From Roseateles sp. XES5 (GTDB lineage Bacteria > Pseudomonadota > Alphaproteobacteria > Rhizobiales > Rhizobiaceae): DNA of 64,000 nucleotides. Position 1 is the first letter of the stretch. The number at the start of each line of letters is the position of its first letter. The stretch spans positions 434,001 to 498,000 of the forward strand of contig NZ_CP084752.1 of assembly GCF_020535545.1 (NCBI RefSeq), in the 5' to 3' direction. A program made the position numbers and the translations under genes. Of the stretch, positions 10,879-18,807 are shown piece after piece. The notes beneath the pieces were generated by a model. That model had not been told where the DNA came from. It saw only the letters and a list, made by a program, of their open reading frames with translations, and did no database searches.

Positions 10879-11685
10879 ATGCCCCTATCCGTTGACGGCA
10901 AAACGCTGTTTCGCAGCAGCCTTATCGTATTGTCGGTGCTGTTCGGCACGACGGCGCTCACCGCGCCCGTCGCGCCCGCCTTCGCGCTCAGCGAGTTGAA
11001 GCAGGAGCCTGCTCAGCCGGAAGAAAAGCCGGCGGAAGGCGACAAGGCGCAGCAGCCTGTCGAGGAAAAGCCGAAGGTCGAGGAAGAGACCGGCCCGCTC
11101 GAACTGCCGATGCCCGATCCGCTGATTCGCAAGAACCAGACCGTGACGGAGCCGGCGGACGGCACGCCCGCGACCGACGATAACCCCGGCGACAACGCGG
11201 CCGACGCGCCGGAGGTGCCGGCCGAAATCCTCAGCGACATCGCCAAGGCGCCCGAACCGGTGCGCCGCATGCGCCAGCTCATCGTGGAAGCCGCCGCCTC
11301 CGGCGATATCGAGCGCCTGCGCCCCCTGCTCGGCAAGGGCGTCACCGAGACGCAGGTCTCGATGGTCGAAAGCGAGGAAGGGCCGGTCGAGACGCTGAAG
11401 GGCCAGTCCGGCGATCCCGACGGCATCGAGGTCCTCGCCATCCTGCTCGACGTGCTCGCCACCGGCTTTGCCCATGTCGGCAAGGGCACGGCGGACGAGA
11501 TGTATGTCTGGCCCTATTTCGCGGAAAAGCCGCTGGCGACGCTGACGCCGCCGGAAAAAGTGGATCTGCTGCGCATCGTCACGGCCGGCGACTTCGCCGA
11601 CATGCAGGAATTCGGCAGCTACAACTTCTACCGCGTCGGCATCACGCCGGACGGCCAGTGGAAGTTTTTCGTGACGGGCGAATAG
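10879..11685 (+). CDS. Exported hypothetical protein, 268 residues
   Basis: The N-terminus has a signal peptide (hydrophobic core SLIVLSVLFGTTALTAPVAP, probable cleavage at AFA-LS). A roughly 70-residue Pro/Glu/Lys-rich, low-complexity linker precedes a folded C-terminal domain of about 150 residues starting near RRMRQLIVEAAASGDIERL and ending WKFFVTGE. The domain contains YVWPYFAEKPL, seen in rhizobial periplasmic proteins of unknown function. The ATG at 10879 was preferred because the upstream extension overlaps the previous gene. Confidence 0.7.
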   Translation: MPLSVDGKTLFRSSLIVLSVLFGTTALTAPVAPAFALSELKQEPAQPEEKPAEGDKAQQPVEEKPKVEEETGPLELPMPDPLIRKNQTVTEPADGTPATDDNPGDNAADAPEVPAEILSDIAKAPEPVRRMRQLIVEAAASGDIERLRPLLGKGVTETQVSMVESEEGPVETLKGQSGDPDGIEVLAILLDVLATGFAHVGKGTADEMYVWPYFAEKPLATLTPPEKVDLLRIVTAGDFADMQEFGSYNFYRVGITPDGQWKFFVTGE

Positions 11686-12293
11686 GCCTCTAACGCCTCA
11701 AGCCAGGCATGGTCCGGATGGGCCCTCGCTATCGCGGCCCCGAGCCAGCCCCGCGCCGCGGCATCCAGCCCCGGCAGGGCGCGGGCGAAATCCGCCTCGT
11801 CCTTGTCGCGCCGGTATTTCGCCTTGAAAAGCAGGACGGCCTCCGGCGCGAGAAAGGCAATGCCCTCGGCGCTCACGCGTATCATCGCCGCGCGCGGGTG
11901 GCGGATCGCCGGATCACGCTTGTAGACCCAGGTCTCCGCCGTGCCCTCCTCCAGCATCATGTCGACGCGGAAGCAGCCCGCCGCCACGTCCTCGCCCCAG
12001 ACCTGCGCGATGCCGGCCGGCGGCCTGTCGTCCGCCGCCAGCGGCGCGACGCGCCCGTCGCCCACCGCATGGAAGCGCAAATCCGACAGCGCCGCGCGAA
12101 AGACCGGGAAATCGCCGCGCAGGATGGTGAATTCGAGGTCCTCATGCACGCGCGTTTCGCGGCCATGCCAGAGATCGAGCGCCCAGCCGCCGACGACGCA
12201 CCAGGGGCGCGTGATGCCGGCGAGCCGGCGCTGAAGGTCGCGCGGGCGCCACGCGGACCAGGCATCGTGCGGAGGTGTCGTCGTCTCGCTCAT
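11628..12293 (-). CDS. Nucleotidyltransferase-fold protein (ANT/AadB-like)
   Basis: The 221-residue protein has CVVGGWALDLWHGRETRVHEDLE, the nucleotidyltransferase signature with the G-G-W and acidic pair seen in aminoglycoside adenylyltransferase-like proteins, and ends with a helical domain. AAGGAGG just upstream of the ATG at 12293 supports the start. The 3' end overlaps the opposing plus-strand gene by 58 bases. Resistance cannot be inferred; most chromosomal homologues are uncharacterised. Confidence 0.75.
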   Translation of the reverse strand: MSETTTPPHDAWSAWRPRDLQRRLAGITRPWCVVGGWALDLWHGRETRVHEDLEFTILRGDFPVFRAALSDLRFHAVGDGRVAPLAADDRPPAGIAQVWGEDVAAGCFRVDMMLEEGTAETWVYKRDPAIRHPRAAMIRVSAEGIAFLAPEAVLLFKAKYRRDKDEADFARALPGLDAAARGWLGAAIARAHPDHAWLEALEAYSPVTKNFHWPSGVMPTR

Positions 12294-12428
12294 TCTGCCT
12301 CCTTGCCGCAGGTCGTGGCGATGGACAAGCCCCGCGACCTTGCGAAACCCGGCCGGGCGTTCTACCTCTGTTTCGATGTATCGCCCTGCACCGGCTTCGG
12401 CCGGCGCGCGAAGACCCTGGATCGAATC

Positions 12429-13283
12429 ATGCCCTCCGTCACGCTTTCCGGCCGCGCCTTTCTCCGCCTTTCCGGCAAGGACGCCGAGACCTTCCTGCAA
12501 TCGCTGATCACCACCAACCTGCCCGATCTTCCGGACGGCGAGATTCGCCCCGGCGCGCTGCTGACGCCGCAGGGCAAGATCCTGTTCGACTTCCTGATCC
12601 GCCGCGACGGCGCGGAAGCCTTCCTCATCGAGACGACGGAAGACCAGCGCGATGCGCTCCTCAAGCGGCTGACCATGTACAAGCTGCGCGCCGCGGTCGA
12701 CCTTGCCGTCGTCGCGGGTGACGCGGTGACGATCACCTGGGATGCCGCGTCTGCCGATGCGCCGCGCGACGCCCGCTTCGCCAGGGCCGGCCTCGACGTC
12801 TCGCGCCGCCCGGGCGATGGCGGCGATAGCGGCGCCGACGACGCCGCGCTCTACGATACCCTGCGCATTTCCGCCGGCATTCCCGAAGCCGGGCGCGACT
12901 ACGCGCTCTCCGACGCCTTCCCGCACGACGCGCTCTTCGATCTCAGCGGCGGCCTGTCCTTCCGCAAGGGCTGCTATGTCGGGCAGGAGGTCGTCTCGCG
13001 CATGCAGCACCGCGGCACCGCCCGCCGCCGCCCGGTCATCGTCAAGGGAGACGGGGCGCTTGCCGCGTCCGGCACCGACCTTCTTGCCGGCGGCAAGCCG
13101 ATCGGTACGCTCGGCAGCGTCAGCGGCCCGCTCGGCCTTGCCATCGTGCGCATCGACCGCGCGGCCGACGCCATCAACAGTGGCACGCCCATCACCGCCG
13201 ACGGCGCGCCCGTGCATGTCGAACTGCCCGCCTGGACCGGCCTTGCCTTCCCCGAAGACAGCGCCGAGGTGCCGGCGCAATGA
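12429..13283 (+). CDS. ygfZ: YgfZ/GcvT-domain folate-binding protein
   Basis: The 284-residue protein has the GcvT-like folate-binding fold and the YgfZ signature KGCYVGQEVVSRM, whose Cys is needed in E. coli YgfZ. YgfZ assists assembly or repair of certain iron-sulfur enzymes such as MiaB with tetrahydrofolate. The frame is open upstream, but MPSVTLSGRAFLRLSG is the usual beginning. It is divergent from the nucleotidyltransferase gene. Confidence 0.88.
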   Translation: MPSVTLSGRAFLRLSGKDAETFLQSLITTNLPDLPDGEIRPGALLTPQGKILFDFLIRRDGAEAFLIETTEDQRDALLKRLTMYKLRAAVDLAVVAGDAVTITWDAASADAPRDARFARAGLDVSRRPGDGGDSGADDAALYDTLRISAGIPEAGRDYALSDAFPHDALFDLSGGLSFRKGCYVGQEVVSRMQHRGTARRRPVIVKGDGALAASGTDLLAGGKPIGTLGSVSGPLGLAIVRIDRAADAINSGTPITADGAPVHVELPAWTGLAFPEDSAEVPAQ

Positions 13284-13297
13284 GTTGCGGACGGCAA

Positions 13298-13454
13298 TAC
13301 CCCCCTCTGCCCTGCCGGGCATCTCCCCCTCAGGGGGGAGATCGGATGGGGCACTGTCTCGCCTGTCTTCGGCTTCGCAGATCATGCAAGGGTTTCGCCT
13401 CTTGCCGATCTCCCCCCTTGCGGGGGAGATGCCCGGCAGGACAGAGGGGGGTAC
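13298..13454. repeat. Large RIME-like inverted repeat
   Basis: Two arms of about 48 bases (13298-13345 and 13405-13454) are near-perfect reverse complements, with only a few mismatches. Each arm contains its own small palindrome (ATCTCCCCCT-CAGGGGGGAGAT in the left arm). This matches the style of Rhizobium-specific intergenic mosaic elements. It fills most of the gap between ygfZ and the HD gene and could fold into a very stable cruciform or RNA hairpin. Confidence 0.8.
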
Positions 13455-13505
13455 CGCACGCACCGCCGCAACCGGAGGGATCGCACCACGCGGTCGCGTC
13501 CCGCA

Positions 13506-14147
13506 ATGAGCGCCGCCGCCCGCCCGAAGACCGAGCCGCGCGCCTGGCAGCGCATGCTGTCCGGCCGCAGGCTCGACCTGCTCAATCCCTCGCCGCTCGA
13601 TATCGAGCTTTCCGACATCGCCCATGGCCTTGCCCGCGTCGCCCGCTGGAACGGCCAGACGAATGGCGACCATGCCTTCTCGGTGGCGCAGCATTCGCTT
13701 GTCGTCGAGACGATCTTCCGGCGGCAGAACCGGTGCGATGCCGGCGAATGCCTGCTGGCCCTGCTGCACGACGCGCCGGAATATGTGATCGGCGACATGA
13801 TCTCGCCCTTCAAGGCGGTGGTCGGCGGCGGCTACAAGACGGTGGAAAAGCGGCTGGAGGCGGCGGTGCATCTGCGCTTCGGCCTGCCGCCGGCCATGCC
13901 AGCGCCGCTGAAGGCGAAGATCAAGAAGGCCGACCAGGTCGCCGCCTTCTTCGAGGCGACGGAGCTTGCCGGCTTCTCCCATGCCGAGGCGACGAAATTC
14001 TTCGGCGCGCCGCGCGGCATCACGCTCGACATGATCGAGATCGCGCCGCTTCCCGCCATCGAGGCGCAGCGCCGCTTCGCCGAACGCTTCGAGACGCTGG
14101 AGCGCGAGCGCGGCTCCGTTACGGTGCCGGCGACAGGGGCGGTGTGA
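13506..14147 (+). CDS. HD-domain phosphohydrolase (YfbR-like)
   Basis: The 213-residue protein has the HD metal site: His63 in FSVAQHS and His88-Asp89 in LLHDAPEYVIGD, with a further acid in KKADQVAAFFEA. The layout resembles YfbR-type 5'-deoxynucleotidases and related HD hydrolases. It is the first of three tightly spaced plus-strand genes; two bases separate its stop from the phosphatase ATG. The substrate is probably a nucleotide, by family analogy. Confidence 0.82.
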   Translation: MSAAARPKTEPRAWQRMLSGRRLDLLNPSPLDIELSDIAHGLARVARWNGQTNGDHAFSVAQHSLVVETIFRRQNRCDAGECLLALLHDAPEYVIGDMISPFKAVVGGGYKTVEKRLEAAVHLRFGLPPAMPAPLKAKIKKADQVAAFFEATELAGFSHAEATKFFGAPRGITLDMIEIAPLPAIEAQRRFAERFETLERERGSVTVPATGAV

Positions 14148-14149
14148 CC

Positions 14150-14683
14150 ATGGGCACGATCGTCGTCGCACCGCTGGGAAAGATCGCCGAACTCGCCGTG
14201 CGCCATCGCTGCCGCGAAATGCTCAGCCTCGTCGCGCCGAAACAGGGTTTTCACCGCCCGGCCGTCATCGACGCGGCGCGTCATCTCGTGCTCGGCGTCA
14301 ACGACATCGCCTTTGCCGGCACCGGCAACCTCGTCGCGCCGAGCGACCAGCATGTTTCGGCGATCGTCGATTTCGCCCGGGGCTGGGACCGGCAGGCCCC
14401 GCTGCTCGTGCATTGCATGATGGGCGTTTCCCGCTCGCCGGCCGCGGCCCTCATCGCCGCCCTTGCCGTCGCGCCGGATCAGGACGACCATGCGCTGGTG
14501 CAGCGCCTGCGCCAGGCCTCCGTGCAGGCGACACCCAATGCAAGGCTGATCGAGATCGGCGACCACGTGCTCTCTCGCCAGGGCCGGCTCGTCGCCGCCG
14601 TCAAGGCCATCGGCCGGGGCGCCGACTATGTCGGCGACAGCCCCTTCGCCTTTTCGGCCGTGCCGGAAAGGGCCGGACCATGA
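14150..14683 (+). CDS. Tyrosine/dual-specificity phosphatase family protein
   Basis: The 177-residue protein has the C-X5-R phosphatase loop in VHCMMGVSRSP, with catalytic Cys89 and Arg95. Asp residues upstream could serve as general acid. Rhizobial genomes carry this gene beside HD and NUDIX genes, but its substrate is unknown. It starts two bases after the HD gene and its TGA overlaps the start of the NadQ-like gene. Confidence 0.8.
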   Translation: MGTIVVAPLGKIAELAVRHRCREMLSLVAPKQGFHRPAVIDAARHLVLGVNDIAFAGTGNLVAPSDQHVSAIVDFARGWDRQAPLLVHCMMGVSRSPAAALIAALAVAPDQDDHALVQRLRQASVQATPNARLIEIGDHVLSRQGRLVAAVKAIGRGADYVGDSPFAFSAVPERAGP

Positions 14684-15648
14684 GCGAGAACCGCGCCCGC
14701 CCGCCCGTCGAAATCGGCCTCAACGCGGCGGTCGTCGCGATTTCCGGCCGCAGCCCCTCGATCCTCGCGACGGCCGGCGACGGGCGCGATGTCCTGCCCT
14801 TCGGCCCCTTCGACCCGCAGCAGCACCGCACCTTCGAGACGAGCCTGCGCGCCAGCGTGGAGGCGCAGACCGCGCTGAAGCTCGGCTATATCGAGCAGCT
14901 CTACACCTTCGGTGACCGTGGCCGGCAGAAGCTGCCGGACGAGGCCGGCACGCATATGGTGTCCGTCGGCTATCTCGCGCTGACCCGCACCGATGCGGAG
15001 GCGAGCGCGCGTCTTGCCGAGGCGGGCGCGGCCTGGCGCGACTGGTATGCCTATCTGCCCTGGGAGGACTGGCGGCAGGGCCGCCCGCCCGTGCTCGACC
15101 AGATCATCCTGCCGGCGCTCAAGACCTGGGCGCGCGAGACAGTGCACGAGGAGCGGGCGAGCGCCATGCCGCCGCCGCGCACGCGCCTGCGCCTTGCCTT
15201 TGGCCTCGATGATTTTCCCTGGGACGAGGAACGCGTGCTGGAGCGCTACGAGCTGCTCTACGAGGCCGGCCTTGCCGAGGAGGCCGTCACGGACGGCCGC
15301 GCGCCCTCCGGTCACGCCTCTCCCGGCATTGCCATGCGGCACGACCATCGCCGCATCCTCGCCACCGCCATGGCGCGGCTGCGCGGCAAGATCAAATACC
15401 GCCCCGTCATCTTCGAGCTGATGGCGCCGGAATTCACCCTGACCGAGCTGCAGGCGACCGTCGAAGCCATTTCCGGCCGCCATCTGCACAAGCAGAATTT
15501 CCGCCGTCTCGTCGAAGGCGCGGAACTGGTCGAACCGACCGGCGGGTCCACCGCCGCCACCGGCGGGCGCCCCGCCGCCCTCTTCCGCTTCCGCCGCCGC
15601 ATCCTGGAAGAGCGCCCCGCCCCCGGCCTCAAGGTCGGCATGCGCTAA
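14680..15648 (+). CDS. nadQ: NadQ-like NUDIX/winged-helix regulator (COG4111)
   Basis: The 322-residue protein combines a NUDIX-like N-terminal domain, whose catalytic box is degenerate, with a C-terminal winged helix (FELMAPEFTLTELQATVEAISG...KQNFRRLVEG) typical of NrtR/NadQ regulators. As I recall, this family is named NadQ in comparative reconstructions and represses nadABC in alphaproteobacteria, sensing an NAD-related ligand. nadABC lies 1.6-7 kb downstream here, with a candidate operator upstream of nadA. The start is set by ATGA overlap with the phosphatase gene. Confidence 0.75.
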   Translation: MSENRARPPVEIGLNAAVVAISGRSPSILATAGDGRDVLPFGPFDPQQHRTFETSLRASVEAQTALKLGYIEQLYTFGDRGRQKLPDEAGTHMVSVGYLALTRTDAEASARLAEAGAAWRDWYAYLPWEDWRQGRPPVLDQIILPALKTWARETVHEERASAMPPPRTRLRLAFGLDDFPWDEERVLERYELLYEAGLAEEAVTDGRAPSGHASPGIAMRHDHRRILATAMARLRGKIKYRPVIFELMAPEFTLTELQATVEAISGRHLHKQNFRRLVEGAELVEPTGGSTAATGGRPAALFRFRRRILEERPAPGLKVGMR

Positions 15649-15697
15649 GCATTTCCAGCAAAAGCATCGCTTTTGCGTTGGACAACGCCACAAGAGC
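15649..15697. repeat. Dispersed hairpin repeat, family A, copy 1
   Basis: GCATTTCCAGC is followed by a hairpin (GCAAAAGC-AT-CGCTTTTGC) and GGACAACGCC, then CACAAGAGCA. The same order of blocks occurs at 50553-50632 with a different but still self-complementary stem sequence. It begins directly after the nadQ stop codon. Confidence 0.65.
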
Positions 15698-15772
15698 AGG
15701 CGACCGGAGCAATTCCGGAACCTATCCGGATGGCCGGCATTTGCCCCAGGATGACAATCCGGAAAAGGGCCG

Positions 15773-16621
15773 ATGGAACAACAAGCCAATGAACTGATCG
15801 TGGCGACACGCGCCGCGCTGACGCAGGCGAGCGCGCTCGCCGTCCAATATTCCTTCTCCATTCTCGGCGCCCTGGTGCTGCTCGTGCTCGGCTGGCTGCT
15901 GTCGCGCCTGCTGCACCGCTGGGCGCTGACGGGCCTGTCGCATGTGCGCGGCATCGACATGACGCTGGCGCACTTCTTCGCCAATATCCTGCGCTATGCC
16001 CTGCTGGTGCTCGTCTTCGTCACGGTGCTCGGCCAGTTCGGCGTGCAGACCGCCTCCATCATCGCGGCGCTCGGCGCTGCCGGCCTTGCCATCGGCCTTG
16101 CCTTGCAGGGCACGCTGCAGAACATCGCCGCCGGCATCATGCTGCTGGTGCTGCGCCCCTTCCGGGTCGGCGAATATATCGAGACGAAGGACGTCACCGG
16201 CACCATCACCGAGGTCGGCCTCTTCGCCACCGAGCTGCGCACCAGCGACGGGCTCTATCGCCTTGCGCCGAACTCCACGCTCTGGAACACGCCGGTCACC
16301 AATTTCAGCCGCGAGCGCACCCGCAAGCATGACCTCAAGGTCACCGTGCCGAGCGACCGGGATATCGACGACGAGATCGACCGGCTGCTGTCCATCGCCC
16401 GCGAGGACCCGATGATCGAAAGCGTGCCCGCCCCGCAGGTCTATGTCGACAGCCTGGAAGACAGCGCCGCCGTGCTGAACCTGCGCTACTGGGTGGCGAC
16501 GCCCAGCTGGTTCAAGACCACGCGGGAGATGAACCGCCGGGTGCGCATCGCCTTCGGCCAAAACCTTACGGCCCAGAACCTTGCTTCAAGGCCGGAGCCG
16601 GATGCGGCCCCGGCCGAATAG
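15773..16621 (+). CDS. mscS: Small-conductance mechanosensitive channel
   Basis: The 282-residue protein has three N-terminal membrane segments (about 28-47, 67-90 and 94-128). The pore-lining third contains ALGAAGLAIGLALQGTLQNIAAG, the Gly/Ala packing motif of MscS, followed by RPFRVGEYI at the start of the cytosolic beta domain. It opens on membrane tension to release solutes during osmotic downshock. Its stop lies in a 7-bp stem (CGAATAG-GCC-CTATTCG, 16615-16631) that also contains the sodC stop. Confidence 0.92.
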   Translation: MEQQANELIVATRAALTQASALAVQYSFSILGALVLLVLGWLLSRLLHRWALTGLSHVRGIDMTLAHFFANILRYALLVLVFVTVLGQFGVQTASIIAALGAAGLAIGLALQGTLQNIAAGIMLLVLRPFRVGEYIETKDVTGTITEVGLFATELRTSDGLYRLAPNSTLWNTPVTNFSRERTRKHDLKVTVPSDRDIDDEIDRLLSIAREDPMIESVPAPQVYVDSLEDSAAVLNLRYWVATPSWFKTTREMNRRVRIAFGQNLTAQNLASRPEPDAAPAE

Positions 16622-16624
16622 GCC

Positions 16625-17146
16625 CTATTCGATCACCGCGCAGGCGAGCCGTTCGCCGGCTCCGCCCGCCGGGTTCGTGCGGTAGTCGTCCGAACCCGCA
16701 TGCACGATCATCGCGCGGCCGCGAATGCCGTGCTCCTGGTCGTCGAGGCGCACCATGGTGGAATAGATCTGCGCCCGCAGCACGCCGTCGTCGGCGACAT
16801 ACTGGTTGGGCAGGTCGCCTGCATGCGGGCCGTTGGCGGCGACGAAGCCGTGCTCCTTCTTGTCCGGGTTGAAGTGGCCGCCGGCCGATTCATGGCCGCC
16901 CGCGTGATCGCAGGTGCCGGTTTCGTGGATGTGCAGCGCCACCCATTTGCGCGGCGTCAGGCCCGAGACCTCCACCTCGAAGAGCACGCCGCCATCGGCG
17001 GCCGTCAGATGGGCGCGGCCGGTTTCCGTGCCGGACCTGTCGACGAAATTGGCCTCGGCGGTGTTCTTCGACTGCTGGGCGAGAGCCGGCGCGCCAAGCG
17101 CGGCAAGAAGGCCCGCCGTGACGGCGAGCGCTTTGATCTTCGACAT
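16625..17146 (-). CDS. sodC: Periplasmic Cu/Zn superoxide dismutase
   Basis: The 173-residue protein has a signal peptide (MSKIKALAVTAGLL...ALA-QQ) and all metal ligands: HIHETG (Cu), GGHFNP (bridging His), GPHAGDLPN (Zn His and Asp) and IVHAGSDDY (Cu). The two cysteines in GTCDH and RLACAV can form the conserved disulfide. It dismutates superoxide in the periplasm. The ATG at 17146 has GGAAGG seven bases upstream. It follows nadC by 73 bases containing an imperfect hairpin. Confidence 0.95.
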   Translation of the reverse strand: MSKIKALAVTAGLLAALGAPALAQQSKNTAEANFVDRSGTETGRAHLTAADGGVLFEVEVSGLTPRKWVALHIHETGTCDHAGGHESAGGHFNPDKKEHGFVAANGPHAGDLPNQYVADDGVLRAQIYSTMVRLDDQEHGIRGRAMIVHAGSDDYRTNPAGGAGERLACAVIE

Positions 17147-17219
17147 GATGCATCCTTCCGTATCCTTGGCCATGGGATTGGCCATGAAGCCGGAACGCAC
17201 CGCCCTTGCGGGTGTTCCG

Positions 17220-18125
17220 TCAGCGCAGCACGACGTCGAGGCCGATATCCAGCGTCGGCGCGGCCATGGTGATCTTGGAGGTCGAGATATAGTCGACCCC
17301 GGTCTCGGCGATGGCGCGGATCGTCTTGAGGTTGACATTGCCCGAGGCTTCGAGCTTCACGCGGCGCGGATCGGCCGCATAGGCGTCATCGGCAAGGCCC
17401 GCGCAGTCGCGGTTGATCTCGACGGCGCGGCGCAGGAGTTCCGGCCCCATATTGTCGAGCAGGATGACATCGGGCTGCGCCTCCAGCGCTTCCTCCAGCT
17501 CCTCCAGCGTCGTCACCTCCACCTCGACCTTGACGAGGTGTCCGGCAAAGGCGCGCGCGGCGCGGATGGCGCCCGCGACGCCGCCGGCAACGGCGATGTG
17601 GTTGTCCTTGATGAGGATTGCATCGTCGAGCCCGTAGCGATGCGAGGAGCCGCCCCCCATGCGCACGGCGTATTTTTCCAGCGCGCGCAGGCCCGGAATG
17701 GTCTTGCGCGTGCAGCAGACCTTGGCCGGCGTATGGGCGATCTCCCCGGAAAAACGCGCGGTATGGGTGGCGACGCCGCACAGATGCATGAGGAAGTTCA
17801 GCGCCACGCGCTCGGCCGAAAGCACCGCCCGCGCCGGGCCGGAGACCTTGGCGATGACGGTGCCGGGCGCCAGCCTGTCGCCGTCCTTCACGAAGGCCTC
17901 GAAGCGGATCGCCGGATCCATCAGGCGGAAGGCGGCGCGCGCCAGGTCGAGCCCCGCCACCACGCCGTCCTCGCGCGCGTTCAGCTCGGCCGTCGCGGTC
18001 ATCTCGGGCGCGATCGTCGCCTGGCTGGTAATGTCGCCCGCCCGCCCCAGATCCTCGGACAGCGCCGCGCGCACCTGCTCCTCCACCATCAGCGGCGAAA
18101 GGACGGGAAGATAGGGGGTGGTCAT
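17220..18125 (-). CDS. nadC: Nicotinate-nucleotide pyrophosphorylase (carboxylating)
   Basis: The 301-residue quinolinate phosphoribosyltransferase contains TRKTIPGLRALEKYAV, GGGSSHRYGL and LIKDNH, the quinolinate- and PRPP-binding blocks. It converts quinolinate and PRPP to nicotinate mononucleotide, the third step of de novo NAD synthesis. Its start lies four bases after the stop of a ParE-like toxin gene rather than next to nadB. Confidence 0.95.
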   Translation of the reverse strand: MTTPYLPVLSPLMVEEQVRAALSEDLGRAGDITSQATIAPEMTATAELNAREDGVVAGLDLARAAFRLMDPAIRFEAFVKDGDRLAPGTVIAKVSGPARAVLSAERVALNFLMHLCGVATHTARFSGEIAHTPAKVCCTRKTIPGLRALEKYAVRMGGGSSHRYGLDDAILIKDNHIAVAGGVAGAIRAARAFAGHLVKVEVEVTTLEELEEALEAQPDVILLDNMGPELLRRAVEINRDCAGLADDAYAADPRRVKLEASGNVNLKTIRAIAETGVDYISTSKITMAAPTLDIGLDVVLR

Positions 18126-18129
18126 GGGC

Positions 18130-18492
18130 TCAATCCTTTTCGGGGCTGTTGGCATCGGCGAGCCACTTCAGCGGCTCCATGCGTTCGTGCAGGACGCGGA
18201 GGATGACGACGTGCCGCTCGCCGCCCGCCCCGCTCGCAAGGTGGTAGTAGAGAACATGCGACGCCGCGTGACGCCGGGCGGCGGCGCGCGACAGATGCAT
18301 GGAGCGCACGCCGGGCTGCAGTTCATCCCGCTCGCGCGATGCCGGGCGATGGGGATTATCTGCAAGCAGCCCGAGCGCATGCTCGATCAGCGCGGCATAA
18401 CGCATGGCCTGATCGGCGCCGAACGTCGCCACCGTATGACGGGCGATCTCGGCGAGATCCTGCTCGGCCGCACGCGTCAGCCGGACGATCAT
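18130..18492 (-). CDS. parE: RelE/ParE-family toxin
   Basis: The 120-residue protein opens MIVRLTRAAEQDLAEIARHT, the ParE/RelE beginning, and has an Arg/His-rich central part (MHLSRAAARRHAASHVLYYH) and VVILRVLHERM near the end. ParE toxins usually inhibit gyrase; RelE toxins cleave mRNA. The sequence and ParD partner favour ParE. The ATG overlaps the antitoxin stop. The pair sits between nadB and nadC on the same strand. Confidence 0.88.
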   Translation of the reverse strand: MIVRLTRAAEQDLAEIARHTVATFGADQAMRYAALIEHALGLLADNPHRPASRERDELQPGVRSMHLSRAAARRHAASHVLYYHLASGAGGERHVVILRVLHERMEPLKWLADANSPEKD

Positions 18493-18746
18493 GCCTCGCG
18501 GACGGCCGCAGCAAAGATGTCGCTGACGGAACGGTCGGAAAACTCGCCCCGCTGCGACTGCGTCAGGCCCGTGTCGACCGCCTTTCGCAGGATCGCGAGT
18601 TTTGCCGCCTCGCTCTCCTGTTCCTGACGCATCAACCGCAACGCATCGCGCACGACTTCGCTTGCCGAGACATAGGAACCGCTGGCGACGGCATCCTCGA
18701 TGAAGTCGGCGAATTCCGGTGTGAGACTGACATTCAGTGTGGGCAT
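18489..18746 (-). CDS. parD: ParD-type ribbon-helix-helix antitoxin
   Basis: The 85-residue protein starts MPTLNVSLTPEFADFI, then SGSYVSASEVVRDALRLM, the ParD ribbon-helix-helix DNA-binding domain, followed by a helical tail that would wrap the toxin. ATGs occur at 18752 and 18746; AAAGGA is well spaced only for 18746. It lies 61 bases after nadB, leaving room for its own promoter but also for read-through from the nad promoter. Confidence 0.88.
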   Translation of the reverse strand: MPTLNVSLTPEFADFIEDAVASGSYVSASEVVRDALRLMRQEQESEAAKLAILRKAVDTGLTQSQRGEFSDRSVSDIFAAAVREA

Positions 18747-18807
18747 GGCCATGTCCTTTCGCCCGAGTCTACTCCCGGGCGGCCGATTGTCAATTTTTGC
18801 CAATCGC

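Noticed and set aside
11628..12293. Aminoglycoside resistance gene
   Set aside because: Only the general nucleotidyltransferase signature is visible and there is no resistance cassette context.
11628..14171. One 847-codon minus-strand frame across ygfZ and the HD gene
   Set aside because: Only its last 221 codons, with a good ribosome binding site at 12293, carry a recognisable domain; the rest is antisense to ygfZ and the HD gene.
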